A DNA stretch of 64,000 nucleotides from Bordetella genomosp. 5 (GTDB lineage Bacteria > Pseudomonadota > Gammaproteobacteria > Burkholderiales > Burkholderiaceae_B), in the NCBI RefSeq assembly GCF_002261475.1, contig NZ_NEVN01000010.1, positions 161,703 to 225,702 on the forward strand. The letters are read 5' to 3'. The notes beneath the pieces are model-generated. The model had not been told where the DNA came from and made no database searches. It worked only from the letters and a program-made list of their open reading frames with translations. The position numbers were made by a program, and so were the translations under genes. Below are positions 54,709 through 62,024 of the stretch, in pieces. Within the stretch, counting starts at the first letter, position 1. Every line of letters begins with the position of its first letter.

Positions 54709-55617
54709 ATGCCCGCATCCAAAACGCCCGCAAAAGCTGTGAAAAAGGCGGCCGCCGGTGGGGCCACCACTTCGGCAGCCAGCGACGCGGCCGCCGCCAG
54801 GCCCGCCGCTGCGCACGCCGCTGCGCACGCCGCCAACGACGGCCGGCGCAGCATCCAGTCGGTCGAAGTAGGTTTCCCGCTGCTGGCCGCGCTCGTCGAC
54901 GCCGGGCGGCCCCTGTCGCTGCGCGATCTGGCTGCCGCCGCCGGCATGACCTCCGCCAAGGCCCACCCGTATCTGGTGAGCTTCGTGCGCGTGGGCCTGG
55001 TGCAGCAGGACGCCATCACCAGCCACTACGAGCTCGGCCCCTTTGCCCTGCAAATGGGCCTGGTCAGTCTGCAGCGCCTCGACCCGGTGCGCGTAGCCAT
55101 GCCCGAGGTCGCGCAATTGCAAACGCGGATCGGCCACACGCTCGGCATCGCCGTGCTCGGTTCGCACGGTCCGACGATGATCCACATCACCGAAGCGAGT
55201 TACCCGGTGCACGTGAACATGCGCAAGGGCACGGTCATGTCGATGCTGCACACCGCAACCGGCCTGGTGTTCGCGGCCTGGCTGCCGCCCAAGGTGGCCG
55301 ACCACTACATCGCACGCGAAGAAGGCGATACCGCGGTGATCGCGAGCCACAGCCCCAAGATCACCACGGATCCCACGACGCTGCAGGCCGTGCTGGCCGA
55401 CATCCGGGTGCATGGCATGGCGCGCGCCGTCGGCAATCCCCTGCCCGGCGTGGACGCGCTGTCGGTCCCCGTGTTCGATAACACCGGCAACCTCGTGCTG
55501 GCCCTGACGAGCATCGGCCCGTCCGGGCTGTTCGACGTTTCCTGGAATGGCGAGATCGCCCGCCCGCTGCTTGCCTGCGCGCAGGAGATCTCTCACAAGC
55601 TCGGCTGGCGTCCGTGA
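54709..55617 (+). CDS. IclR-family transcriptional regulator with Ala/Lys-rich N-terminus
   Basis: The protein is 302 aa. The first 45 residues or so are a low-complexity tail of Ala, Lys and Thr (KTPAKAVKKAAAGG..., AAHAAAHAAND), like histone H1-type DNA-binding tails. The helix-turn-helix (about 48-105) reads SIQSVEVGFPLLAALVDAGRPLSLRDLAAAAGMTSAKAHPYLVSFVRVGLV. The effector domain follows (TLGIAVLGSHGPTMIHITE, LHTATGLVFAAWLPP, VDALSVPVFDNTGNLVLALT). It precedes a 2-hydroxyacid dehydrogenase gene by 135 bp and may regulate it. Confidence 0.9.
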   Translation: MPASKTPAKAVKKAAAGGATTSAASDAAAARPAAAHAAAHAANDGRRSIQSVEVGFPLLAALVDAGRPLSLRDLAAAAGMTSAKAHPYLVSFVRVGLVQQDAITSHYELGPFALQMGLVSLQRLDPVRVAMPEVAQLQTRIGHTLGIAVLGSHGPTMIHITEASYPVHVNMRKGTVMSMLHTATGLVFAAWLPPKVADHYIAREEGDTAVIASHSPKITTDPTTLQAVLADIRVHGMARAVGNPLPGVDALSVPVFDNTGNLVLALTSIGPSGLFDVSWNGEIARPLLACAQEISHKLGWRP

Positions 55618-55752
55618 GCCGCACGGCACGAGACCCGATGCCTGCCGCATCCCGTCTCGGGCCCTGCCGTGCCCGCCCTGCCCGCGCCGCGCGCCCCACA
55701 CCCTCTCCCGCCGCGCCTCGTCGCGGCGCATTTCGCCTCAGGTAGCACCGCG

Positions 55753-56685
55753 ATGAAAACTCCCCTGCTCGTCCTTTGCCCCGTGAACGCCGACAATCTC
55801 GACGTGCTTGCGGAGCGCTATGACCTCGTCTACGCACCCACCGCCGCCGAACGTGGCGATGCGATCGCCGCCCACGGCGCGCGCATCCAGGCCGTGCTGA
55901 CGATCGGCACGATCGGACTCACGGCGACCGAAATGGCCGCGATGCCTGCGTTGCAGCTGGTGTCGTGCCACGGCGCCGGCTACGAGAATGTCGACGTCGA
56001 CGCCGCCAAGGCGCGCGGCATCGTGGTCACGAACGGCCGGGGCGCCAACGACGAATGCGTCGCGGACCACGCGATGGGGCTGCTGATCGCCTGCATGCGC
56101 GACTTTCGCAAGCTCGACCAGCTGTGCCGCGCGGGCGTATGGCGCACCAAGATTGCGCTGCCGCCCAACGTCTCGGGCAAGCGGCTCGGCATCCTGGGCA
56201 TGGGCACGATCGGCGAAAAAATCGCAACGCGTGCGCGCGCCTTCCGGATGGACATCGGCTATCACAACCGCAATGCCAAGCCCGGATCGCCGTATCGTTA
56301 CTTCGAGAATGTCCTGGCACTCGCGGAATGGTGCGACGTGCTGGTCTGCGCCGCGCCCGGCGGTGCGTCCACGCATCACCTGGTCGATGCCGCCGTCCTG
56401 AAGGCCTTGGGCCCCGAAGGCTTCCTGGTGAACGTGGGCCGGGGCAGCATCGTCGACACGCAGGCGCTCGCTGAAGCGCTGCGCGCCGGCACCCTGGGCG
56501 GCGCCGGCATCGACGTCTACGAGAGTGAACCCGATGCGCCCGCCGAACTCATCGACCTCGATCGCCTGATCCTGACGCCGCACCTGGCGGGCTGGTCTCC
56601 CGAAGCGATCGCGGCGCAGTTCAGCATCTTCCTGGACAACATCGACGGCCACTTCTCGGGCCGGGGCGCGGTCACCCCGGTCTGA
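55753..56685 (+). CDS. D-isomer-specific 2-hydroxyacid dehydrogenase
   Basis: The protein is 310 aa. The NAD site is LGILGMGTIGEKIATRARAFRMDIGYHNR near 143-171, and the arginine after the second strand suggests NADP use. Catalytic residues are Arg in LVNVGRGSIVDTQAL, Glu in GIDVYESEPDAP and His in ILTPHLAGWSP. It is in the glyoxylate/hydroxypyruvate reductase group. The ATG at 55753 gives a standard N-terminus (MKTPLLVLCP). The protein is about as related by motif to the one at 30677 as two members of the same family, not as a recent duplicate. Confidence 0.9.
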   Translation: MKTPLLVLCPVNADNLDVLAERYDLVYAPTAAERGDAIAAHGARIQAVLTIGTIGLTATEMAAMPALQLVSCHGAGYENVDVDAAKARGIVVTNGRGANDECVADHAMGLLIACMRDFRKLDQLCRAGVWRTKIALPPNVSGKRLGILGMGTIGEKIATRARAFRMDIGYHNRNAKPGSPYRYFENVLALAEWCDVLVCAAPGGASTHHLVDAAVLKALGPEGFLVNVGRGSIVDTQALAEALRAGTLGGAGIDVYESEPDAPAELIDLDRLILTPHLAGWSPEAIAAQFSIFLDNIDGHFSGRGAVTPV

Positions 56686-56690
56686 GCCGG

Positions 56691-56891
56691 TCAGGCCCGC
56701 GGGCCTGCCGCGGACGGTGCATGCGCCGAGGTCGCGGATGCTGCATGCGCCGATGTCGCGGATGCTGCGTGCGCCGACGTCGCGGATGCTGCGTGCGCCG
56801 ACGTCGCGGATGCTGCGTGCGCCGATGTCGCGGGTGCTGCGTGCGCCGATGCCACGGGTGCGAGGTTGCGATCGAGCATTCGCACTTCCAC
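56691..56891 (-). CDS. Short repeat-encoded open frame (doubtful)
   Basis: A GTG at 56891, 5 bp after the DUF2269 stop, opens a 66-codon frame. It reads VEVRMLDRNLAPV and then SATSAHAA-type octapeptides six times before ending SAAGPRA. The octapeptide is the translation of a 24-bp minisatellite, and because 24 is a multiple of three the frame stays open whatever the copy number. Translational coupling to the DUF2269 gene is possible, but there is no ribosome binding site or known family. It may be non-coding. Confidence 0.25.
   Translation of the reverse strand: MEVRMLDRNLAPVASAHAAPATSAHAASATSAHAASATSAHAASATSAHAASATSAHAPSAAGPRA
56719..56862. repeat. 24-bp minisatellite, six copies
   Basis: Six contiguous 24-bp units begin at 56719, 56743, 56767, 56791, 56815 and 56839. 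The consensus is GCGTGCGCCGA, then (T/C)GTCGCGGATGCT. Units 3 and 4 are identical, and the outer units carry one to four changes. It sits between the stop codons of two convergent genes. Confidence 0.9.
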
Positions 56892-56895
56892 CCGC

Positions 56896-57369
56896 TCAGA
56901 ATGCCGGCTTGAGCACCATCAGGAAGTACACCACCACCATCGCGACGAACGCGGGGTAGCCCAGGCCCTCCCACCACTTCGCGTAGCGCCAGTAGGTAGC
57001 CGGCAGCTCGCTCTTGCCCTCGGCGTGCGCCACGCGCGCCATTTTGGCCATTTCGGCCTGCAGCCACACCACCGGCAGCCAACACGCGCCGGCCAGGATG
57101 TACAGTCCGATCGAGGTCGCCAGCCACGGCGTGGTCCACGACCAGCCCACCGCATGCGCCAGCCACAGGCCCGACAGCGGCTGAAAAATCACCGCCGGCG
57201 TGGTGAACCACAGGTCCGCGCGCACCACCAGCCTCGACACCGCCGCGATGGCCGGCACGGACCGCGTGCGGTTCACGAAAAACAGATAAAACGCCGTGCC
57301 GAAGCCCGTGCCCACCATGAGCACCGACGAGATGATGTGCAACGTCTTGACGGTGAGATACATGTTCAT
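56896..57369 (-). CDS. DUF2269-family integral membrane protein
   Basis: The protein is 157 aa with four hydrophobic spans. The DUF2269 pattern is present: VKTLHIISSVLMVGTGFGTAFYLFF at the start, TPAVIFQPLSGLWLAHAVGWSW near 56-77, and YWRYAKWWEGLGYPAFVAMVVVYFLMVLKP at the end. Function unknown. It overlaps the SDR-DoxX gene by 4 bp, so the two products are made together and both sit in the inner membrane. A partnership is likely. Confidence 0.85.
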   Translation of the reverse strand: MNMYLTVKTLHIISSVLMVGTGFGTAFYLFFVNRTRSVPAIAAVSRLVVRADLWFTTPAVIFQPLSGLWLAHAVGWSWTTPWLATSIGLYILAGACWLPVVWLQAEMAKMARVAHAEGKSELPATYWRYAKWWEGLGYPAFVAMVVVYFLMVLKPAF

Positions 57370-58622
57370 GATTCAACCTCCTCGCTGAGCAGCGTGACCA
57401 GCAGCGCAATGACGGCTGCGTTCTTGATGAGCGGCGCGAACGGATGCCAGAGAAACGCCGGCAAGGCGATCGCGACGATCAGGGAATAGACGGTGACCAG
57501 CCCGAGCTGAAACGCCCAGAGCCGCCGGCCGGGCCGCCATAGCGTGAGCACGCCCAGCAGCAGATCGAGGGCGCTTGCCCCGTACAGCGCAACGAGCGCC
57601 ACGGCGCCATGCAGCCCCAGGGGTGCCAGCAGCGCCAGACTGTCTTGCTGCGGATACCAGACCGCGCTGCAGAACGCCGTCCAGATCCAGATGAAGGCGA
57701 GCGCCGCGCGCAGCACGCCTGGCCGCCACGCCGCGAGTGCCGCCGCGCGTAGGCGCAGCGCATCCGCGGGCCCGATGAAATCCGCGATGCCGGCAGGCTG
57801 TCGTCCCAGCACACGGGCGGTGGGCTCGGCATCGGCCGTGTTGCCGGCCTGCAGCATGGCCCAGGTATCCCGCGTCAATAGCGAGCGCGGCACACGATCC
57901 AGCAGCGCCGCCGCTCCACCGATCAGCCACGCCGGCACCGCGATGCGCCATGCCGGCGCGAAGCCCATGGCGCTGCGATACGTGCCCAGCATGTCGCGAT
58001 ACGACACTTCGGTGCCGCCCACCAGATCGAGGATGGCGGGCACCTTCGCACTGTTCTCGACAAGGCGGCATACGACCTCCGCCAGCTCGGCCACGTGCAC
58101 GGGCCGCAACCGCTGCTCGCCCGACCCGGGCAGAAAATGAACCGGCAGCGATGCGAGCCGCCGGAAAAACCGCGCGGACGCGCCCTGCTCGCCATACACG
58201 AGCGCCGGCCGCACGACGTGGTGCGCGATCGGCAGCGCGAGCAGATGTTCGTCGGCGGCACGCTTGCTGCGAAAGTAAGCGGTGCTGCCCTGATCGGCGC
58301 CAAGCGCCGACACTTGCACGATGCGGCGTACACCCGCCGCCACGCTCGCGTCGAACAACGCGATCGGCCCGCGCCGATGAATGGCCTCGAACGACTGCGC
58401 GCCTCGTTCCAGCAGGATCCCGGCGGCGTTCACGACAACGTCAACGCCCTCGAGCAACGGCTGCCAATGCGCGGGCTCGACGTCGCGCGCGAAGTCCACC
58501 TCGACCTCGTCCGGCAGGGTCGCGTGGCGCACGCCGCGCACGACACGATGCCCGTTCCGCGCAAGCGCCGCGCAGATCGCCGTCCCGATAAACCCGCTCG
58601 CCCCGCACACCAGAATATTCAC
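57366..58622 (-). CDS. SDR-DoxX fusion: NAD(P)-binding protein with C-terminal membrane domain
   Basis: The protein is 418 aa. An atypical (NmrA/complex I 39-kDa-like) Rossmann domain opens with ILVCGASGFIGTAICAALARNGHRVVRGVRH and continues with VVNAAGILLERG and IVQVSALGADQGSTAYFRSKRAADEHLLAL (Y-x3-K-like YFRSK). LRPVHVAELAEVVCRLVE follows. After about residue 290 come four membrane spans of DoxX type (LRAALAFIWIWTAFCSAVWYP ... LIKNAAVIALLVTLLSEE). The fusion suggests a membrane-bound redox or nucleotide-sensing protein. A palindrome matching the one at the GbsR gene lies 45 bp upstream. Confidence 0.85.
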   Translation of the reverse strand: MNILVCGASGFIGTAICAALARNGHRVVRGVRHATLPDEVEVDFARDVEPAHWQPLLEGVDVVVNAAGILLERGAQSFEAIHRRGPIALFDASVAAGVRRIVQVSALGADQGSTAYFRSKRAADEHLLALPIAHHVVRPALVYGEQGASARFFRRLASLPVHFLPGSGEQRLRPVHVAELAEVVCRLVENSAKVPAILDLVGGTEVSYRDMLGTYRSAMGFAPAWRIAVPAWLIGGAAALLDRVPRSLLTRDTWAMLQAGNTADAEPTARVLGRQPAGIADFIGPADALRLRAAALAAWRPGVLRAALAFIWIWTAFCSAVWYPQQDSLALLAPLGLHGAVALVALYGASALDLLLGVLTLWRPGRRLWAFQLGLVTVYSLIVAIALPAFLWHPFAPLIKNAAVIALLVTLLSEEVES

Positions 58623-58666
58623 GATCCCGCTCCGCTCCGGTCCATCGCTCGTCTGTCGTTTCAGTT

Positions 58667-58686
58667 ATTTCTGTATAGACAGAAAT
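58667..58686. promoter_or_regulatory. GbsR-type operator upstream of SDR-DoxX operon
   Basis: ATTTCTGT-ATAG-ACAGAAAT is a perfect 8-bp inverted repeat 45 bp before the SDR-DoxX start. The TTTCTGT-N4-ACAGAAA core is shared with the palindrome at 59442-59463 next to the regulator gene. Minus-strand TATACA inside it could be the -10 box, so binding would block transcription. Confidence 0.75.
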
Positions 58687-58707
58687 TGCTGGCCCAAAAA
58701 CAGGCGA

Positions 58708-58851
58708 ATCGAGTTCGCCTGGTCCTTCTGATTGCTCACCCGGATCGAGTTCGCCTGGTCCTTCTCATTGCTCGCTCGAATCGAGTTCGCCCGGTCGTTC
58801 TCATTGCTCGCTCGAATCGAGTTCGCCTGGTCGTTCTCATTGCTCGCTGCG
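58708..58851. repeat. 36-bp minisatellite, four copies
   Basis: Units begin at 58708, 58744, 58780 and 58816. The consensus runs ATCGAGTTCGCCTGGTC, then (C/G)TTCTCATTGCTCGCTCGA. The period is exactly 36 bp, with a few differences between copies. It lies between the SDR-DoxX operator and the 3' end of the regulator gene. The 270-bp gap holds only this repeat and the operator. Confidence 0.9.
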
Positions 58852-58892
58852 TGTCCTGCGTCTGCCTTTTGCCTACGCGCCGGACGCCACGC

Positions 58893-59417
58893 TCACTTGC
58901 CGCGACGCATGGTCTTGCTGATCTTGGCGCCCATGCCCAGCGTTTTCATCAGGGTTTCGGGCTTCATGCGCAGCATCTCGTCCGACCAGGTCGTCAGGAT
59001 TTCCATGAACTCGAGCGTCTTGCGAATGCGCTCCTCGGTCTCGGGTTCGTCTTTGATCTCGGGGCTTACGAGACTATCGCGCAGCACGGTGAGCGTCGGG
59101 TCCACCTCGCGCTGGCGCCGCCCTTCCACGATCAGCTTGAACAGTTCCCAGACGTCGGTGGAGGTCTCAAAATGATCGCGACGATCTTCCATCACGTGCA
59201 CCACCTTGACCAGCTTCCAGGACTGCAGCTCTTTGATGCTGGTGCTGACGTTCGAACGCGCCACACCCAGCGTCTCGGCGATCTCTTCAGCATGCAGGGG
59301 CTTGCCCACCAGATACAGCAAGGCATGGATCTGGGCCACGGTGCGATTCACGCCCCAGCGAGAACCCATCTCTCCCCAGTGCAGAATGAATCGTTCGGCG
59401 ATCGGTGTCAGTATCAT
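58893..59417 (-). CDS. GbsR/MarR-family transcriptional regulator
   Basis: The protein is 174 aa. The winged helix-turn-helix reads WGVNRTVAQIHALLYLVGKPLHAEEIAETLGVARSNVSTSIKELQSWKLVKVVHVMEDRRDHFETSTDVW, the GbsR (COG1510) subgroup. A helical C-terminal dimerisation part follows. The ATG at 59417 is taken because the frame above it runs into the palindromic operator at 59442-59463. That palindrome and the matching one at the SDR-DoxX promoter indicate autoregulation and control of the neighbouring operon. The inducer is unknown. Confidence 0.9.
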   Translation of the reverse strand: MILTPIAERFILHWGEMGSRWGVNRTVAQIHALLYLVGKPLHAEEIAETLGVARSNVSTSIKELQSWKLVKVVHVMEDRRDHFETSTDVWELFKLIVEGRRQREVDPTLTVLRDSLVSPEIKDEPETEERIRKTLEFMEILTTWSDEMLRMKPETLMKTLGMGAKISKTMRRGK

Positions 59418-59441
59418 GGAGACACTGTATTTGATTTCTGA

Positions 59442-59463
59442 AATTTCTGTCAAGACAGAAATT
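59442..59463. promoter_or_regulatory. GbsR-type operator at the regulator gene
   Basis: The 22-bp perfect palindrome has arms AATTTCTGTC and GACAGAAATT with two central bases, 24 bp upstream of the regulator's ATG. An extra TTTCTG half-site is at about 59434. It shares its core with 58667-58686. Confidence 0.8.
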
Positions 59464-59512
59464 GAACCGTTCGCCTGGCCACATTCGGCGCGTGGGGAGA
59501 GCCCGACCGGGC

Positions 59513-59624
59513 AGTGACATCCGGACAGTGACGCCCGGGGAGTGACGCTCGGGCAGTGACGCCGGGGGAGTGACGCCCGGACAGTGACGTCCGGGTAGTG
59601 ACATTCGACTAGTGCCGTCCGGGT
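59513..59624. repeat. 14-bp minisatellite, eight copies
   Basis: Units of AGTGACGCCCGG(A/G)(C/G) begin every 14 bp from 59513 to 59611. The period is exact; the last five positions of each unit vary. It fills most of the space between the GbsR operator and the end of the response-regulator gene. As 14 is not a multiple of three, it is not a conserved coding repeat. Confidence 0.85.
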
Positions 59625-59648
59625 CGGACGCCCGGCTGGGACTGCCCG

Positions 59649-60305
59649 TCAGACCATCCCGGCTTCGGAGGCGTAGCGGATCAGGTCGGCGTTGGTGTTC
59701 AGATTGAGTTTGCGCATGGCCGAGCGCTTTTGCGTGGCCACGGTGGTGATGGCCCGGCTGAGCTGGTGCGAGATATCGGTCAGCGAATAGCCCTGGGCGA
59801 ACAGCCGCACCACCTCGCTCTCTTTCTGCGACAACACGGGCTCTCGGCCGCGCCGCACCGAAACGCCTCCCGATTCGGGCTCCAGGCGATTCGCCACCTT
59901 TGGGCTGAGGACGGGGACCTGCGCGCCGATCATGACCTTTGCGCAAACTTGGGCAAGGACATTGGGGGGTTCATCTTTGCTGACGATGCCATGCACCCCC
60001 TCACGCAGCATGGATCTGAGCATGCCACCATTGTTGATCATGGTGAGCACCACGACCGGAATGTCGGGATAGTTGCGCTGGAGCAGGCCGAGCAATCGGG
60101 CGCCATCGAGGCCCACTCGTTCGGTTTCGTCGGACTGCATCGCGAAGTCTGTCACGATCAGGTCGCACGGCGCGGCCGAGATGGCCAGGCGCTCCAGCAG
60201 CGCATCACCGGAATTCACGATGGCCACGATGCAGAAGTCGCCTGACGACGATAAAGACTTCGCCACGGCAACCGGCACCAGCGGATGGTCGTCGGCGATG
60301 ATCAC
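59649..60305 (-). CDS. RcsB/BvgA-like response regulator (LuxR-type HTH)
   Basis: The protein is 218 aa from the GTG at 60305. The receiver domain shows VIIADDHPLVPVAVAKSL at the start (acidic pair), the phosphoacceptor in DLIVTDFAM near 55, and GIVSKDEPPN with the conserved Lys near 116. The LuxR helix-turn-helix (about 150-215) reads LSQKESEVVRLFAQGYSLTDISHQLSRAITTVATQKRSAMRKLNL, closest in pattern to RcsB and BvgA. The frame is open to a TTG at 60440, but the extra 45 residues look unlike a receiver. The kinase partner is not in the window. The EAL gene precedes it on the same strand. Confidence 0.85.
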   Translation of the reverse strand: MIIADDHPLVPVAVAKSLSSSGDFCIVAIVNSGDALLERLAISAAPCDLIVTDFAMQSDETERVGLDGARLLGLLQRNYPDIPVVVLTMINNGGMLRSMLREGVHGIVSKDEPPNVLAQVCAKVMIGAQVPVLSPKVANRLEPESGGVSVRRGREPVLSQKESEVVRLFAQGYSLTDISHQLSRAITTVATQKRSAMRKLNLNTNADLIRYASEAGMV

Positions 60306-60527
60306 GCGACACGCGGAAGACCACCCCGGTAGCAAGCTTCTTTTTGCGCGCCGCTGCCTCTTTAAACCGAGGCGGTCCCATTCGTTGTCGAAGATTCTGA
60401 TCCAGCGCCGCTCGTTATAGGACCTTCTATTGACGATCAAGGCTTTCTCCGCGCTCAGGGGCTTATCGGGGTGTGGACTGAAGACATTTGCGAATGGCGC
60501 GGATCATCATCGAGCGGCGATGCGACC

Positions 60528-61247
60528 CTACGGCAAGTCGTCGGGCATCGTGGGTTTCCCGAGCAAGTAACCTTGCGCCCGCACCTCGGGGAGGCCCTGC
60601 AACAACACCCACTGGCGCAGGGTCTCGACCCGCTCTACCACCAGTGAGATGCCGATGCCCCTGCACATCTGGGCGACCGCCCTGATCACCTCCCAGGCAC
60701 GTGGATCGGTCTGAGCCCCCTCGCCCCACGGCGTATCGAGCGAGAGCTTGAGGCCATCGATGCCGTATCTCAGCAACACGGCAAGATTCATGTATCCCCC
60801 GCCGAAGTCGTCGAGCACGACTTTCACGCCTATCTCGCGCAGTGCCGCGATCGCGCTGGCGGCGTACAGGCTGTCGCCCAGGGGCTCCCGTTCGGTGATC
60901 TCGATCACCAGGCGGCGCGCGTCGACGGCATGGGCCTGCAAGCTGCCGCAGACGTCTTGTACGAAGTCGGGATCTTGAAGCTGCTGCGGAGAGATGTTCA
61001 CGCTGACGGGCACCGACTCGTAGCGGGTGCCCGACCAGAGCGCCAGCTGTCTGCACGCCATGCGCAGAACCTGCCGCCCGAATTCGACGATCAGCCCACT
61101 TTGCTCGGCCAGGGCGATGAAGGTGTCGGGCGTGGCGACATCGGCACCGTCACGGCGCCATCTGGCCAGCGCTTCGAGCCCCACCATGGCGCCGGAGGCG
61201 ACGTCATGAATCGGCTGATAGACCAGGATCAGCTCGCCCAGCCTCAT
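60528..61247 (-). CDS. EAL-domain protein, possible cyclic-di-GMP phosphodiesterase
   Basis: The protein is 239 aa, a stand-alone EAL domain. Present are VYQPIHD, GLEALARW, VSVNISPQQL, VIEITE, VLDDFGGGY and the late VERVET and AQGYLLG. Two places depart from active enzymes: loop 6 reads DDFGGGYMNL instead of DFGTGYSSL, and the usual LKIDxSF reads LKLSLDT, losing the Asp. It may be weak or act by protein contact, as some EAL proteins do. The open frame continues upstream of the ATG for about 48 codons with domain-like sequence (SRHSARDFAQAM) but no start codon, so the N-terminus may be cut or frameshifted. Confidence 0.82.
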   Translation of the reverse strand: MRLGELILVYQPIHDVASGAMVGLEALARWRRDGADVATPDTFIALAEQSGLIVEFGRQVLRMACRQLALWSGTRYESVPVSVNISPQQLQDPDFVQDVCGSLQAHAVDARRLVIEITEREPLGDSLYAASAIAALREIGVKVVLDDFGGGYMNLAVLLRYGIDGLKLSLDTPWGEGAQTDPRAWEVIRAVAQMCRGIGISLVVERVETLRQWVLLQGLPEVRAQGYLLGKPTMPDDLP

Positions 61248-62024
61248 AGCCTGGGCGAAATCGCGGGCCGAATGTCGAGACGCTGAAATAAAGGGCCGGT
61301 TGACAACGTGGGCGAACGTGTCCGGCTGACCGCGAAGAATGGCGATGCTCCAAAGCTTTAGTGAATATGCGCAGCCTATTGAGACATCAGCCCACGGAAT
61401 ATAGAAATTCTTCGGTTTTCAGTGCGCAAACCCACCTGCCTCTTGCAACACGATTCTCCCGCGTCGTCGCTTCTACGAAGTCCGACGATCCGCGATGAGC
61501 AAACACTCGAAGGTTAGCGATTCTCCGGTCGGGCTCTCCTACATAAAGTTCCAGCCACGACCCGGTATTCGCAACTCGTCGACAACGCTCACATTTCATT
61601 CGTACTGCATGACGCCATTCATCGATCCGCTCGCCTTCCAACTCAGCTCGGCTCTGAGGTCATGCGCCTTTACGTCATCGCGCGGGCACGCGCGTACCTG
61701 CGCGAGGCGCACAGGAAGCCAGCGCTCATCGACACCGAATCAGGCGACTGTCTGTACGAGGCCGCCTGCCGTGGCGGCACGGAGGTCACCCACGAGAGCT
61801 TCGATCATCACGACTAGCCGTTGTGTCCGCCCGCCCAAGATCCGCGTCGCCCATTCGAAGGCGCCCGAGCAATCACACGCGGGCCGGTAATCCCAAACGT
61901 CGCCTGATCGACCACCAGACGTCGCAATGGCTCATCTCTGTCCATGTAGCGGCCTGACCCATTCTCTCTTTACGTCAGCCATCCCACCTGCCAGTGCGGC
62001 CTGACCTCACATATCGCTGAAACC
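61248..62024. other. Intergenic region between EAL and adhesin genes
   Basis: About 780 bp. It holds the start-less upstream extension of the EAL frame (to about 61392), a doubtful small plus-strand gene (61662-61817, with an open frame from 61518), and the promoter region of the adhesin. A minus-strand frame at 61387-61641 overlaps the small gene and resembles nothing I recognise. No RNA gene is apparent. Confidence 0.5.
61662..61817 (+). CDS. Hypothetical small protein (possible remnant)
   Basis: The ATG at 61662 opens a 51-codon frame: MRLYVIARARAYLREAHRKP, then ALIDTESGDCLYEAACRGG and TEVTHESFDHHD. The same frame is open from 61518 and reads like protein before the ATG too (YSQLVDNAHISFVLHDAIHR, then SARLPTQLGSEV), so the piece may be the 3' end of a larger, broken gene. 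Codon third positions are G/C-rich, as in real genes of this genome. I do not recognise the family. Confidence 0.35.
   Translation: MRLYVIARARAYLREAHRKPALIDTESGDCLYEAACRGGTEVTHESFDHHD

Noticed and set aside
58732..59175. Plus-strand frame with IEFAWSFSLLAR repeats
   Set aside because: It is the translation of the 36-bp minisatellite followed by antisense of the GbsR-type gene; no ribosome binding site.
56719..59624. CRISPR-like repeats
   Set aside because: The units are directly contiguous with no spacers, and no cas gene is present; they are minisatellites.
61387..61641. Minus-strand 84-codon frame between the EAL and adhesin genes
   Set aside because: No recognisable family, overlaps another coding-like frame, and no good ribosome binding site; left as unsupported.
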